This document shows, piece by piece, positions 24,678 to 32,906 of a stretch of 64,000 bases of DNA (within the stretch, counting starts at the first letter, position 1; each line of letters opens with the position of its first letter). This DNA comes from Conexibacter sp035637995 (lineage in GTDB: Bacteria; Actinomycetota; Thermoleophilia; Solirubrobacterales; Solirubrobacteraceae): the NCBI GenBank assembly GCA_035637995.1, contig DASRAV010000015.1, positions 62,001 through 126,000 on the forward strand, given 5' to 3'. The position numbers were made by a program, and so were the translations under genes. The notes under the pieces were generated by a model, which worked only from the letters and a program-made list of their open reading frames with translations, had not been told where the DNA came from and searched no databases.

Positions 24678-24706
24678 AATCTCCCTTGATTGATCCCGCA
24701 TGTCAA
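24678..24706 (-). promoter_or_regulatory. Putative promoter of the peroxidase gene
   Basis: Minus strand TTGACA (24706-24701), 17 bp, GAGATT (24683-24678). The -35 is perfect sigma-70, the -10 weak. The start would be near 24671, leaving a leader of about 105 nt. The gap 24567-24771 is AT-richer than its surroundings and has two TCCCTAAA copies near 24713 and 24732; no gene is seen in it. Confidence 0.45.
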
Positions 24707-24771
24707 GCAAGGGTCCCTAAAAAGACACTGTTCCCTAAAGCCGCTCGCTTGATAAACACGTTGATGGCAAC

Positions 24772-25776
24772 TCAGAACTGGTACGCCCGCTCGCGCGCAT
24801 GGCGCTCGAGCGCGAGCTCGACGAGGCGGTCGAGCAACTCTTCGTAGGGGACGCCGGAGGCGGCGAAGAGCTTGCCGTAGACGCTCGTCTCGGTGAAGCC
24901 GGGCATCGTGTTGAGCTCGTTGACGAGCACCGCGTCGCGCTCGGGATCCACGAAGAAGTCGGCGCGGGCGAGACCGGCGCAGCCGAGCTGCGCGAAGACC
25001 TCGACGGCGAGCTCCTGCACGCGTGCGCGAGCAGCGGCGGAGATGCGCGCCGGCACGACGAGCCGCATCCCGCCGGCCCGGTACTTCGCGTCGTAGTCGT
25101 ACCAACCGTCCGCGTCGCCGCTGAGCACGATCTCCCCCGGCTCGGAGGCGATCGGCTGCTCGTTGCCGAGCAGCGCGCACTCGATCTCGAGGCCGTGCGC
25201 AGCGGCCTCGACGATCACCAGCGGGTCGTGCGCGAACGCCGCCTCCAGCGCACCGGCCAGCTCGACGGCGTCGGCGACGCGCACGATCCCGACCGAGGAG
25301 CCGAGCCGCGCCGGCTTCACGAACACCGGCAGCCCAAGTGCCGCGACGTCGCTCAGCACCTCGTCGGGCGCCGCCACCCAGCGCGCATGGCGCACGCCGC
25401 GGTAGGCGACCTGCGGCACGCCGGCGCGCGCGAGCAGCTCCTTCGAGGCGATCTTGTCCAGGCACACCGCGGAGGCGAGCACGCCCGCGCCGACATACGG
25501 GACGTCGAGGCATTCAAGCAGTCCCTGCACCGTGCCGTCCTCGCCGAACGGGCCGTGCAGAACGGGGAAGACGACGTCGGCGGCGAGCAGGCCGCGGCCC
25601 GGCACCAGCGCGAGCTCCTCGCCCGCGTGGCGCCACGTGCCGTCGCGCTCGATCTCGATCGCGAGCACCTCGTGGCCGGCGCGCTCCAGGCCCGCGCGCA
25701 CGGACGCGGCCGAGGCGAGCGAGACCTCGTGCTCGGAGGAGCGGCCGCCGCCGAGCACTGCCACGCGGCGCGTCAT
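24772..25776 (-). CDS. ddl: D-alanine--D-alanine ligase (first copy)
   Basis: 334 aa. ATP-grasp ligase that makes the D-Ala-D-Ala end of the peptidoglycan stem. GGRSSEHEVSLASA, LHGPFGEDGTVQGLLE, FVKPARLGSSVGI and VLVNELNTMPGFTETS are the family motifs. The omega-loop WYDYDAKY keeps the Tyr typical of D-Ala-D-Ala (not D-Lac) enzymes. ATGA overlap with pknB places it last in the growth/division operon. A second copy lies at 53222-54166. Confidence 0.95.
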   Translation of the reverse strand: MTRRVAVLGGGRSSEHEVSLASAASVRAGLERAGHEVLAIEIERDGTWRHAGEELALVPGRGLLAADVVFPVLHGPFGEDGTVQGLLECLDVPYVGAGVLASAVCLDKIASKELLARAGVPQVAYRGVRHARWVAAPDEVLSDVAALGLPVFVKPARLGSSVGIVRVADAVELAGALEAAFAHDPLVIVEAAAHGLEIECALLGNEQPIASEPGEIVLSGDADGWYDYDAKYRAGGMRLVVPARISAAARARVQELAVEVFAQLGCAGLARADFFVDPERDAVLVNELNTMPGFTETSVYGKLFAASGVPYEELLDRLVELALERHARERAYQF

Positions 25777-27638
25777 TGGCCGGCGCCTCCCCCGTCGGGC
25801 GTCGTCGCGGAGACGAGCTGCCCGACGAAGATCCGCACCGGCGCGCCCTTGGCGACTTTCGTCCCCGCGAGCGGGCGCTGGCTCAGCACGACGCCGTCCT
25901 GCGCCGGATCGGTGACAGGCTGCGTCGTCTCGCGCGGCTCGAGCCCCGCGGCCGAGAGCGCGTCGACGGCCTCTGCGGACGTCTGGCCGGTCACGTCGGG
26001 CACCGCCACCTGCTGCGGCGCCTTCGCGACGACGATCGTGACGGTCGCGCCCGGGTCCGCCTGCGCGTCCCCGGCAGGCGTCTGGCGCAGCACCGTGCCG
26101 GGATCGGCGCTGTCGGACTCCTGCTGCACGACGGTCACGACGAAGCCCTGCCCGGTCAGCGTCTGCTTCGCACCGGCCTGCGGGAAGCCGGTGACGTCGG
26201 GAACCGTCACCTGCTCGGGGCCGGAGGAGACGAGCAGCGTTACGGTCGAGCCGGGCTTCACCGTCGTGTCCGCCGGCGGCGAGCTGCCGAGCGCGTGGCC
26301 GACCAGCTCCCCGTCGCTCGGCTGATGTTCGACGCGGACGATCAGGCCCGCGTTCTGCAGTCGCGCGGTCGCCTTGCGCTGGCCCAGCCCTGCGACCGCC
26401 GGCACCCGCACGTCGGCGGGACCTCCCGAGACGGTCAGCGTCACGGTCGCGCCCTTCTTCGCCTTCGCACCGCCGGCCGGGTCCTGCCGCAGCACCTGGT
26501 CGACCGGCGAGCTGCTGCTGGTGCGCACTAGGTCGGTCTCGAAGCCGGCCGCGTGCAGCGCCGCTGTCGCCGACTGGGCGTCCTGCCCGACGACGCGCGG
26601 CACCGTCTTGTCGTGCGGCTGCACGAGCAGCACGACGGCGAGCGCGATCGCCGCCAGCGCGAGCGCGCCCAGCACCCATGCCCACCACCGCGAACGGCGA
26701 CGGCGCTCGGCGGGCACCGGCTCGGTCGCGTACGTGTCCGGCGGGGGCGGGAACGGCAGCGCCGCGGGCGCGAAGGAGGCCGTCCGCTGACCCGGCGCCT
26801 CGGCCGCGAGCACGTGCTCGCGCGCCTCCTCGAGCGCCGCGATGAAGACGTCGGCGTCGCGCGGGCGTCGCGCGGGATCCTTCTCGAGCGCCCACAGCGC
26901 GATCGTCTCCAGCTCCGGCGGCACCGACGGGTCGAACGCGCTCGGGACGGGCGGCGGCTCGGAGACGTGCTTGAGCGCGATCGTCACCGCCGACTCGGCG
27001 TCGAACGGCACGTGACCGGTCAGCAGCTCGAACAGGATCACGCCGACCGCGTAGAGGTCCGACCTGTCGTCGACGGCGTGCCCCTGCGCCTGCTCCGGCG
27101 AGAGGTACTGCGCGGTGCCCAGGATCGAGCCCGTCTCGGTCATGTCGGAGGCGCCGGCGCGGGCGATCCCGAAGTCGGTGACCTTCACGCGGTCCTCGTC
27201 GTCGACGATCACGTTGTGCGGCTTGAGGTCGCGATGGACGATCCCGCGGCGGTGCGCGAAGCGCGCGGCCTTGAGGATCTGGACGGTCAGGTCGATCGCT
27301 CGCACAGGGTCCAGCGGGGCGTCCTGGCGGATCACGTCCTTGAGCGTGCGTCCCGGCAGGTACTCCATCGCGATGTAGTAGGTGCCGTCCCACTCGCCGC
27401 GGTCGTAGATGCCGACGACGTTCGGGTGCTGGAGGCCGGCGGCCGCCGACGCCTCACGGCGGAAGCGCTCGACGAACTCCGCGTCCTCGGCGAAGCGCCG
27501 GTGCAGCAGCTTCAGCGCGACCTTGCGCCCGAGCTGCTGGTCCTCCGCGCAGACGACGTCCGCCATCCCGCCCGAGCCGAGGCGCGTCAGCACCTTGTAG
27601 CGACCGTCGATGAGCGTGTCGGGGGCGATCTCGGCCAT
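25773..27638 (-). CDS. pknB: PknB-like Ser/Thr kinase with four PASTA domains
   Basis: 621 aa. Kinase domain about 13-275 with GSGGMADVV, VALKLLH, HRDLKPHN and DFGIARAG. Juxtamembrane Arg cluster then a membrane helix near 338-360 (WAWVLGALALAAIALAVVLLV). Four extracellular PASTA repeats follow, each with a V-P-x-V-x-G-like start (VPRVVGQ, VPAVAGL, VPDVTGF, VPDVTGQ). PASTA domains bind muropeptides, so this kinase senses wall status. ATG at 27638; the open frame is longer but is antisense-like upstream. Confidence 0.96.
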   Translation of the reverse strand: MAEIAPDTLIDGRYKVLTRLGSGGMADVVCAEDQQLGRKVALKLLHRRFAEDAEFVERFRREASAAAGLQHPNVVGIYDRGEWDGTYYIAMEYLPGRTLKDVIRQDAPLDPVRAIDLTVQILKAARFAHRRGIVHRDLKPHNVIVDDEDRVKVTDFGIARAGASDMTETGSILGTAQYLSPEQAQGHAVDDRSDLYAVGVILFELLTGHVPFDAESAVTIALKHVSEPPPVPSAFDPSVPPELETIALWALEKDPARRPRDADVFIAALEEAREHVLAAEAPGQRTASFAPAALPFPPPPDTYATEPVPAERRRRSRWWAWVLGALALAAIALAVVLLVQPHDKTVPRVVGQDAQSATAALHAAGFETDLVRTSSSSPVDQVLRQDPAGGAKAKKGATVTLTVSGGPADVRVPAVAGLGQRKATARLQNAGLIVRVEHQPSDGELVGHALGSSPPADTTVKPGSTVTLLVSSGPEQVTVPDVTGFPQAGAKQTLTGQGFVVTVVQQESDSADPGTVLRQTPAGDAQADPGATVTIVVAKAPQQVAVPDVTGQTSAEAVDALSAAGLEPRETTQPVTDPAQDGVVLSQRPLAGTKVAKGAPVRIFVGQLVSATTPDGGGAGQ

Positions 27639-27642
27639 GTCG

Positions 27643-29088
27643 TCAGTGCAGGAGCTGCTCGAGCACGGCGCGTGCGATCGGCGCGGCAACAGTACCGCCG
27701 AAGCCGCCCGGCGAGTTCTCGACGGTGACGGCGATCGCGATCTGCGGCCGGTCGGCCGGCGCGAAGGCGATGAACCACGGCTGCGTGAGGTTGGCGCCCA
27801 CCGCACCAACCTCGGCCGTGCCGGTCTTGCCGGCGACCTCGATGCCGGGCAGCTGGACGGCCGTTCCGGTGCCCTCCTCGACGACCTTGCGCATCATCTG
27901 GTTCAGCGCGTCGGCCGTCGAGGGCTTGATCGGGGTGGACGCCACGCGCGGCTCGATCGTCGTGACCGTGCGGCCGTCGGGATCGACGACGCGATCGGCG
28001 AGGTGCGGCGCCATCAACGTGCCGCGGTTCGCGACCGCGGCGACGACCATCGCCATCTGCATCGGCGTGACGGTGAGCTTGTCCTGCCCGATCGCCATGC
28101 GGCCGACGTCGATCTGCGGGCTCGTCGGGTCGAGCAGGCGCCCGTGCGAGCGTTCGCCGCTGGCGATCATCTCGTCGGAGGGATAGTCGAGCGGCGGGCG
28201 GCGATAGAAGCCGAAGCGCTGCATGTAGTCGGCCATCACGTTCCTGCCGAGCGCCTCGCCAACCTGGCCGAAGACGGTGTTGACCGAGTTGGTGAGCGCG
28301 GTCGTGAGCGAGATCGGTCCGAAGCTCTCGCCGCCGTCGTTGCTCAGCGGCACGCCCGAGATCGTCTTCGGGGAGCTGCCGTCGACGATCGAGTCGGGCG
28401 TGTACCGGCCGGAGTCGATCGCGGCCGCCGCGGTGAGCACCTTGAAGGTCGAGCCGGGCGCATAGGTGCCCTGCGTCGCGCGGTCGAGCAGCGGCGAGCC
28501 GGAGCCCTCGCCGTTGAGCTGCTTGAAGACGCCCGGCCGGCCGATCGTGTTCGGGTCGTAGCCGGGCACGCTCGCCATCACCTTCACCGCGCCGGTGTGC
28601 GGGTCGAGCGCGACGACCGACCCGCGCAGACCCGTCGCGTTCAGCTGCTCGATCGCGACGCGCTGCGCGTCCGGGTCGAGCGTCGTCACGAGCGTGTCAC
28701 CGTCCTGGCGCTTGCCCTGCAGCTGCGTGACGATCGAGTCGAGCTCGCTCCCCTGGCCCGAGAGCTCGTCGTTGCGGTAGCGCTCGACGCCCGAGAGCTG
28801 CTGCAGCGCGAGGTTCGCGTAGCCGAGCGGGTGGCCGAACAGGTCGCCGTCGGGATAGACGCGCCGGAAGGTGCCGCGCGGACCGCGCACGCTGCGCGCG
28901 AGCACCGAGCCGTCGGCCGCCTTGATCGCCCCGCGCTTGACATGCAGCTGCGCGAACAGCGGGCGCTTGTTGAGCACGTTGTCGCGCAGCGCCTTCGCCT
29001 CGAACACCGACCAGCGCGACGTCCAGCCGACGAGCACGAGGAACAGCAGCACGATGACGGCGAACAGGCGCGTGATCGGCACGTTCAT
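27643..29088 (-). CDS. pbpA: Penicillin-binding protein PbpA (class B transpeptidase)
   Basis: 481 aa. N-terminal membrane anchor (about 8-25), a short dimerisation domain, and a transpeptidase domain with STFK (in YAPGSTFKVLTAA, near 222), SVN (TNSVNTVFG) and KTG (AGKTGTAEV). It crosslinks peptidoglycan beside RodA. ATGA overlap with rodA; 4 bp gap to pknB. Confidence 0.95.
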   Translation of the reverse strand: MNVPITRLFAVIVLLFLVLVGWTSRWSVFEAKALRDNVLNKRPLFAQLHVKRGAIKAADGSVLARSVRGPRGTFRRVYPDGDLFGHPLGYANLALQQLSGVERYRNDELSGQGSELDSIVTQLQGKRQDGDTLVTTLDPDAQRVAIEQLNATGLRGSVVALDPHTGAVKVMASVPGYDPNTIGRPGVFKQLNGEGSGSPLLDRATQGTYAPGSTFKVLTAAAAIDSGRYTPDSIVDGSSPKTISGVPLSNDGGESFGPISLTTALTNSVNTVFGQVGEALGRNVMADYMQRFGFYRRPPLDYPSDEMIASGERSHGRLLDPTSPQIDVGRMAIGQDKLTVTPMQMAMVVAAVANRGTLMAPHLADRVVDPDGRTVTTIEPRVASTPIKPSTADALNQMMRKVVEEGTGTAVQLPGIEVAGKTGTAEVGAVGANLTQPWFIAFAPADRPQIAIAVTVENSPGGFGGTVAAPIARAVLEQLLH

Positions 29089-30377
29089 GCTGGCCTCCGA
29101 GCGCGATCCGAGACCAACAGCAGCAACGCGAGCAGCACGAAGTTCGCCAGCAGCGACGAGCCGCCGTAGGAGATGAACGGCAGCGTCACGCCCGTGAGCG
29201 GGATCACGTTCGTGACGCCGCCGACGATCACGAACACCTGCAGCGCGAAGACGGACGTGAGCCCGACGGCGAGCAGCGTCGAGAACGAGTCGCGCGCGAG
29301 CAGCGCGATCTTGAAGCCGCGCTGGACCACGAGCAGGTAGGTGACGAGCACCGCCGCGGCGCCCGCGAGCCCCAGCTCGTTCACGATTACCGCGTAGATG
29401 AGGTCCGTCTGCGGCGCGGGCAGGATCGACTGGCCATACGGCGAGACGAGCATCGCCTCGCCGAAGCCGCGGCCGAGCAGGCCGCCGTCGGCCTGCGCGA
29501 ACAGCGAGTTGGCGATCTGGTAGCCGGCGTCCGGGTAGCGATGCGCGTTGAACGGGTCGAGCCACACGTCGACGCGGTCGTGCACGTGCGGGACGTGCGT
29601 GCCCAGGTACCACGCGCCGAGCCCGAACAGCAGCAGCCCGAAGGCCACGAACGACAGCCGGTTCGTCGCGACGTAGAGCACCGCGAGGAACGCGCCGAAG
29701 AACATCAGCGACGAGCCGAGATCGCGGATCACCACCAGCAGCAGCATCGCGACCCCCCAGATCACGAGCAGCGGCCCGAAGTGCTTCAGCGGCGGCAGCG
29801 TGACGCCGAGCACGCGCCGCGCGCCGGCGACGAGCACCTGCCGCGTGTCGCGCAGGTAGCTCGCGAGGAAGACGACGATCCCGATCTTCGCGAACTCCGT
29901 CGGTTGGAAGACGAACACGCCCGGGATCCGCACGCCGAGGTAGGCGCCGTTGACCTGCGCGCCGATCCCGGGCAGGCGCGGCAGCACGAGCAGCGCGAGG
30001 CTGACGGCGGCGATCGTGTAGCGGTACTGCTCCAGGCGCCGGTAGTCGCGCACGAAGACGATCGTCGCGACGAACAGCGCGAGCCCCGCGACGAACCACT
30101 GCGCCTGCTGGCGCGCGAGCGTGTCGTCGATGCGGTAGACGACGACGAGCCCGAAGCTCGCGAGCACCGCCACGAGCGGGAACAGATACGGGTCGGCGTA
30201 GGGCAGCGCTGCGCGCAGGAACAGGTGCGCCGCCAGGCAGAGGCCGAGGAAGATCGCCCCGTACGTGAGCGAGAGGTCCGGCAGCCCCCCGCGCTGGATG
30301 AAGACCGCGGCGAAGCCGGCCGTCACGAGCAGCGAGGCGGGAACGAGCCCGAGCAGCTCGCGCGTGCGCGCGCTCAC
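29085..30377 (-). CDS. rodA: SEDS-family peptidoglycan polymerase RodA/FtsW
   Basis: 430 aa, GTG start in a GTGA overlap with the phosphatase gene. About ten to twelve membrane helices. Family blocks: FQPTEFAKIGIVVFLASYL, RDLGSSLMFFGAFL, YQIANSLFAQADGGLLGRGFG, DLIYAVIVNELGL and LPFISYGGSSLLAN near the end. Polymerises lipid II; partnered with the PbpA encoded next. RodA is preferred to FtsW because of the pbpA-pknB context of M. tuberculosis-like clusters. Confidence 0.94.
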   Translation of the reverse strand: MSARTRELLGLVPASLLVTAGFAAVFIQRGGLPDLSLTYGAIFLGLCLAAHLFLRAALPYADPYLFPLVAVLASFGLVVVYRIDDTLARQQAQWFVAGLALFVATIVFVRDYRRLEQYRYTIAAVSLALLVLPRLPGIGAQVNGAYLGVRIPGVFVFQPTEFAKIGIVVFLASYLRDTRQVLVAGARRVLGVTLPPLKHFGPLLVIWGVAMLLLVVIRDLGSSLMFFGAFLAVLYVATNRLSFVAFGLLLFGLGAWYLGTHVPHVHDRVDVWLDPFNAHRYPDAGYQIANSLFAQADGGLLGRGFGEAMLVSPYGQSILPAPQTDLIYAVIVNELGLAGAAAVLVTYLLVVQRGFKIALLARDSFSTLLAVGLTSVFALQVFVIVGGVTNVIPLTGVTLPFISYGGSSLLANFVLLALLLLVSDRARRPA

Positions 30378-31558
30378 GGCGAGAGCCTGCCGAGCTCGAG
30401 CTGCGAGATCAGGTCGGACGCGTCGTTGCGCGAGCGCAGGCGGTGGTCCAGCAGGTCGGCGCGGCGGCGTGCCGGCACGTCGCTCGCAGGCACGCCGGAG
30501 ACGTAGAACGACTCGTAGAGGTGGATCCCGGCGGGCAGGTCCCATGGCAGTCCGCGATACTCGGTGACCAGCCCGCGGTCGTTCGTGCCGACGAAGAAGA
30601 CGGCGCGCGAGGCGAGCCAGCCGGCGATCCCCAGCCCGCCGAGCACGACGAGCGTCGCGAGCGTCGCGGCCATCAGCTTCACCCGCCGCGGCAACGGCCC
30701 GTGCGCGCGGTCGTCGCGCGCACGCCGCGGCGCGGCGGCCACGGCGGTCGCGGCCTCCGCCTCGGCCACCGCGCTGCGCACGTCCTCGGAGCGCAGCGCG
30801 CCCGTGCGCCCCGTGTCGCCCTGCGGCGGCGCGCCACCCGCGCCGACGTCCTCGAGCCGCAGCAGCACGACGGTGATGTTGTCGCGCCCGCCCGCGTCGT
30901 TCGCCGCGTCGACGAGCGCTCGACCCGCCGCCGGGAGACCGTCCGCGTCGCGCAGGATCGCCGCGACCTCCGGCTCCCCGATCATCGACGTGAGGCCGTC
31001 GCTGCACAGCAGCACGACGTCGCCGGACTGGGCGCCGTACGTGAGCGTGTCGACCTCGACGTCGGGCTCGGGGCCGAGCGCGCGGGTGATGATCGAGCGC
31101 TGCGGGTGCTCGGCCGCCTCCTCCTCGGTGAGCTTGCCGCGGCGCACGAGCTCGTCGACGAGCGTGTGGTCGCGGGTCAAGCGGGTCAGTTCGCCGTCGC
31201 GTAACAGGTAGGCGCGGCTGTCGCCGACGTGCGCGAGCGCGATCTCGTCGGCGTCGACGTAGGCGGCCGTCAACGTCGTGCCCATCCCGGCGCGGTCCTC
31301 GCGCTTGCGCGAGACCTCGTGGATGCGCCGGTTGGCCTCCAGCGCCTGCGCGGCGAGGCGCTGCTCGGGCGTGCCCCCTTCGGGCAGGCCGGCGGCGAAC
31401 GTCTCGGCGGCGAGCCGCGAGGCGACCTCGCCCGCCTGTGCTCCGCCCATCCCGTCGGCGAGCACGAACAGCGGCGCGCGGGCGAAGAAGGCGTCCTCGT
31501 TCACGCGCCGCTGACGGCCCGTGTCGGACTTCTCGAAGTGCTCGGCGACGCGCAGCAT
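30374..31558 (-). CDS. pstP: PP2C-family Ser/Thr phosphatase PstP
   Basis: 394 aa. Metal-dependent phosphatase opposing PknB-type kinases. Metal-site motifs: NEDAFFA, VLADGMGGAQAGEVAS (near 33), GDSRAYLL, LLCSDGLTSM and GGRDNITVVLL. A membrane helix near 300-320 (MAATLATLVVLGGLGIAGW) and an outer tail of about 75 residues. Operon order fhaA-fhaB-pstP-rodA-pbpA-pknB is that of the actinobacterial growth locus. Confidence 0.95.
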   Translation of the reverse strand: MLRVAEHFEKSDTGRQRRVNEDAFFARAPLFVLADGMGGAQAGEVASRLAAETFAAGLPEGGTPEQRLAAQALEANRRIHEVSRKREDRAGMGTTLTAAYVDADEIALAHVGDSRAYLLRDGELTRLTRDHTLVDELVRRGKLTEEEAAEHPQRSIITRALGPEPDVEVDTLTYGAQSGDVVLLCSDGLTSMIGEPEVAAILRDADGLPAAGRALVDAANDAGGRDNITVVLLRLEDVGAGGAPPQGDTGRTGALRSEDVRSAVAEAEAATAVAAAPRRARDDRAHGPLPRRVKLMAATLATLVVLGGLGIAGWLASRAVFFVGTNDRGLVTEYRGLPWDLPAGIHLYESFYVSGVPASDVPARRRADLLDHRLRSRNDASDLISQLELGRLSP

Positions 31559-31589
31559 GGTCAGGTGACGTGGGGGCGGGCGGGCGGGG

Positions 31590-32102
31590 TCAATCTTGGA
31601 GGTAGGAGAACTCGCTGTCGCCGATGCGGATGCGATCGCCGTGGTGCAGCGGCTGCGGACCCTGCAGCGGCTGCTCGTTCAGGTAGGTGCCGTTCGTCGA
31701 GCCGAGGTCCTCGATCACGGTCACGCCGCCCTGGCGCTCGATGCGCGCGTGGCGGGTCGACGCGAACGGGTCCTCGAGCCGGATCTCGACGTCCCCGCGG
31801 CCGAGCGTCGCGCCGGCCGCGAGGTCGTAGGCGATGCCGTCCGGATGCCCCGGTGCGCGCTCGACGACCAGTCGCGGCTCCCCGTCGTGCGCCGCCGCCA
31901 CGGCGAGCGGGTCGACGTCGGCGCGATGCAGGCCGGTCGCGTCGACGGCCGGATCGGCCGCCGCGACCCCGTGCGCGGGGACCTCCCCGCGCCCGCGCCG
32001 CAGGTCCTTCATCGCGCTGCGCACGACCCACAGCAGGAACAGGTAGAGCACGGCGAGGAAGCCGAACTTGAGCGCCACGGAGACCGGCTCGAGCGTCGTC
32101 AT
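31590..32102 (-). CDS. fhaB: FHA-domain membrane protein FhaB (FipA-like)
   Basis: 170 aa. N-terminal membrane helix (about 11-27), Ala-rich linker, C-terminal FHA domain with GRGDVEIRLEDPFASTRHARI and DLGSTNGTYLN, the phosphothreonine-binding motifs. In mycobacteria this protein is phosphorylated by PknB and helps recruit division proteins. Lies 13 bp after fhaA. Confidence 0.92.
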   Translation of the reverse strand: MTTLEPVSVALKFGFLAVLYLFLLWVVRSAMKDLRRGRGEVPAHGVAAADPAVDATGLHRADVDPLAVAAAHDGEPRLVVERAPGHPDGIAYDLAAGATLGRGDVEIRLEDPFASTRHARIERQGGVTVIEDLGSTNGTYLNEQPLQGPQPLHHGDRIRIGDSEFSYLQD

Positions 32103-32115
32103 CGCGACCGACCCC

Positions 32116-32880
32116 CTACTCCAGCTCGAACGTCAGGACCGTCGTGCCGATCTCGATGCGGTCGCCCGGCCTGAGCGTCTGCGGACGCTCGACGCGCACG
32201 CCGTTGACGGCGATCCCGTTCGTCGAGCCGAGGTCGGCGACGGTCCAGCTGCCCCCACGTGGGCGGATCTCGGCGTGCTGGCGCGAGACGTTCGCGTCCT
32301 CGAGCACGACGTCGCAGGAGCGGCTGCGCCCGATCGTCGCACCGCCCGCCCCGACGACCAGGCGCTTGCCGCCGGTCACGAGCAGCGCCCGCGCGTCGCG
32401 CTGGCGGGCGCGCTCCTCGAGCGGCTCCTGCAGCCGCGCAGCCGCGCTGTAGACCATCGTGTGCCCGACGTCGCCTTCGATGCCTGCGGCAGCGGGCGCA
32501 GCGTCCGACGCCGGCTGCACGAGCCGCGCCTGGATCCCGAACTCGCCGAGCCGCAGCCGCTCGTCGGTCTCGAACGCGATCACCGGCTTGGACATCAGCG
32601 CGAAGTGCTCGCGGCGGGCGTGCTCGAGCAGGTAGCCGGCGAGCTCGTCCACCAGCTCGTGCTCGAGGCTCGCATAGCGCTCGCGGTCCTCCGGGGAGAG
32701 GTACACCGTGTACTCGTTCGGCACGTAGATGCGCGAGACGGAGGGCGACTGGTGCTCCTCCATCTCCCGCGCGAGCTTGCGCGCGATCTCGACCGGACGC
32801 ACCTCGGAGCGAAAGGCACGACTGAACGTGCCCTCGACGAGGCCGGCGATCTTGCTCTCGAGGCTGCGGAGAACGGTCAT
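32116..32880 (-). CDS. fhaA: FHA-domain protein FhaA with DUF3662 N-terminus
   Basis: 254 aa from the ATG at 32880. N-terminal DUF3662/FhaA domain (VLRSLESKIAGLVEGTFSRAFRSEVRPVEIARKL, quoted in part: GTFSRAFRSEVRPVEIA) to about residue 125, linker, then an FHA domain with GRSRSCDVVLEDANVSRQHAEI and DLGSTNGIAVNG. In M. tuberculosis FhaA binds phosphorylated MviN to restrain peptidoglycan synthesis. First gene of the phosphatase/kinase operon proper. Confidence 0.93.
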   Translation of the reverse strand: MTVLRSLESKIAGLVEGTFSRAFRSEVRPVEIARKLAREMEEHQSPSVSRIYVPNEYTVYLSPEDRERYASLEHELVDELAGYLLEHARREHFALMSKPVIAFETDERLRLGEFGIQARLVQPASDAAPAAAGIEGDVGHTMVYSAAARLQEPLEERARQRDARALLVTGGKRLVVGAGGATIGRSRSCDVVLEDANVSRQHAEIRPRGGSWTVADLGSTNGIAVNGVRVERPQTLRPGDRIEIGTTVLTFELE

Positions 32881-32906
32881 ACGGTGCCCGGGGGCGCGAT
32901 CCCATG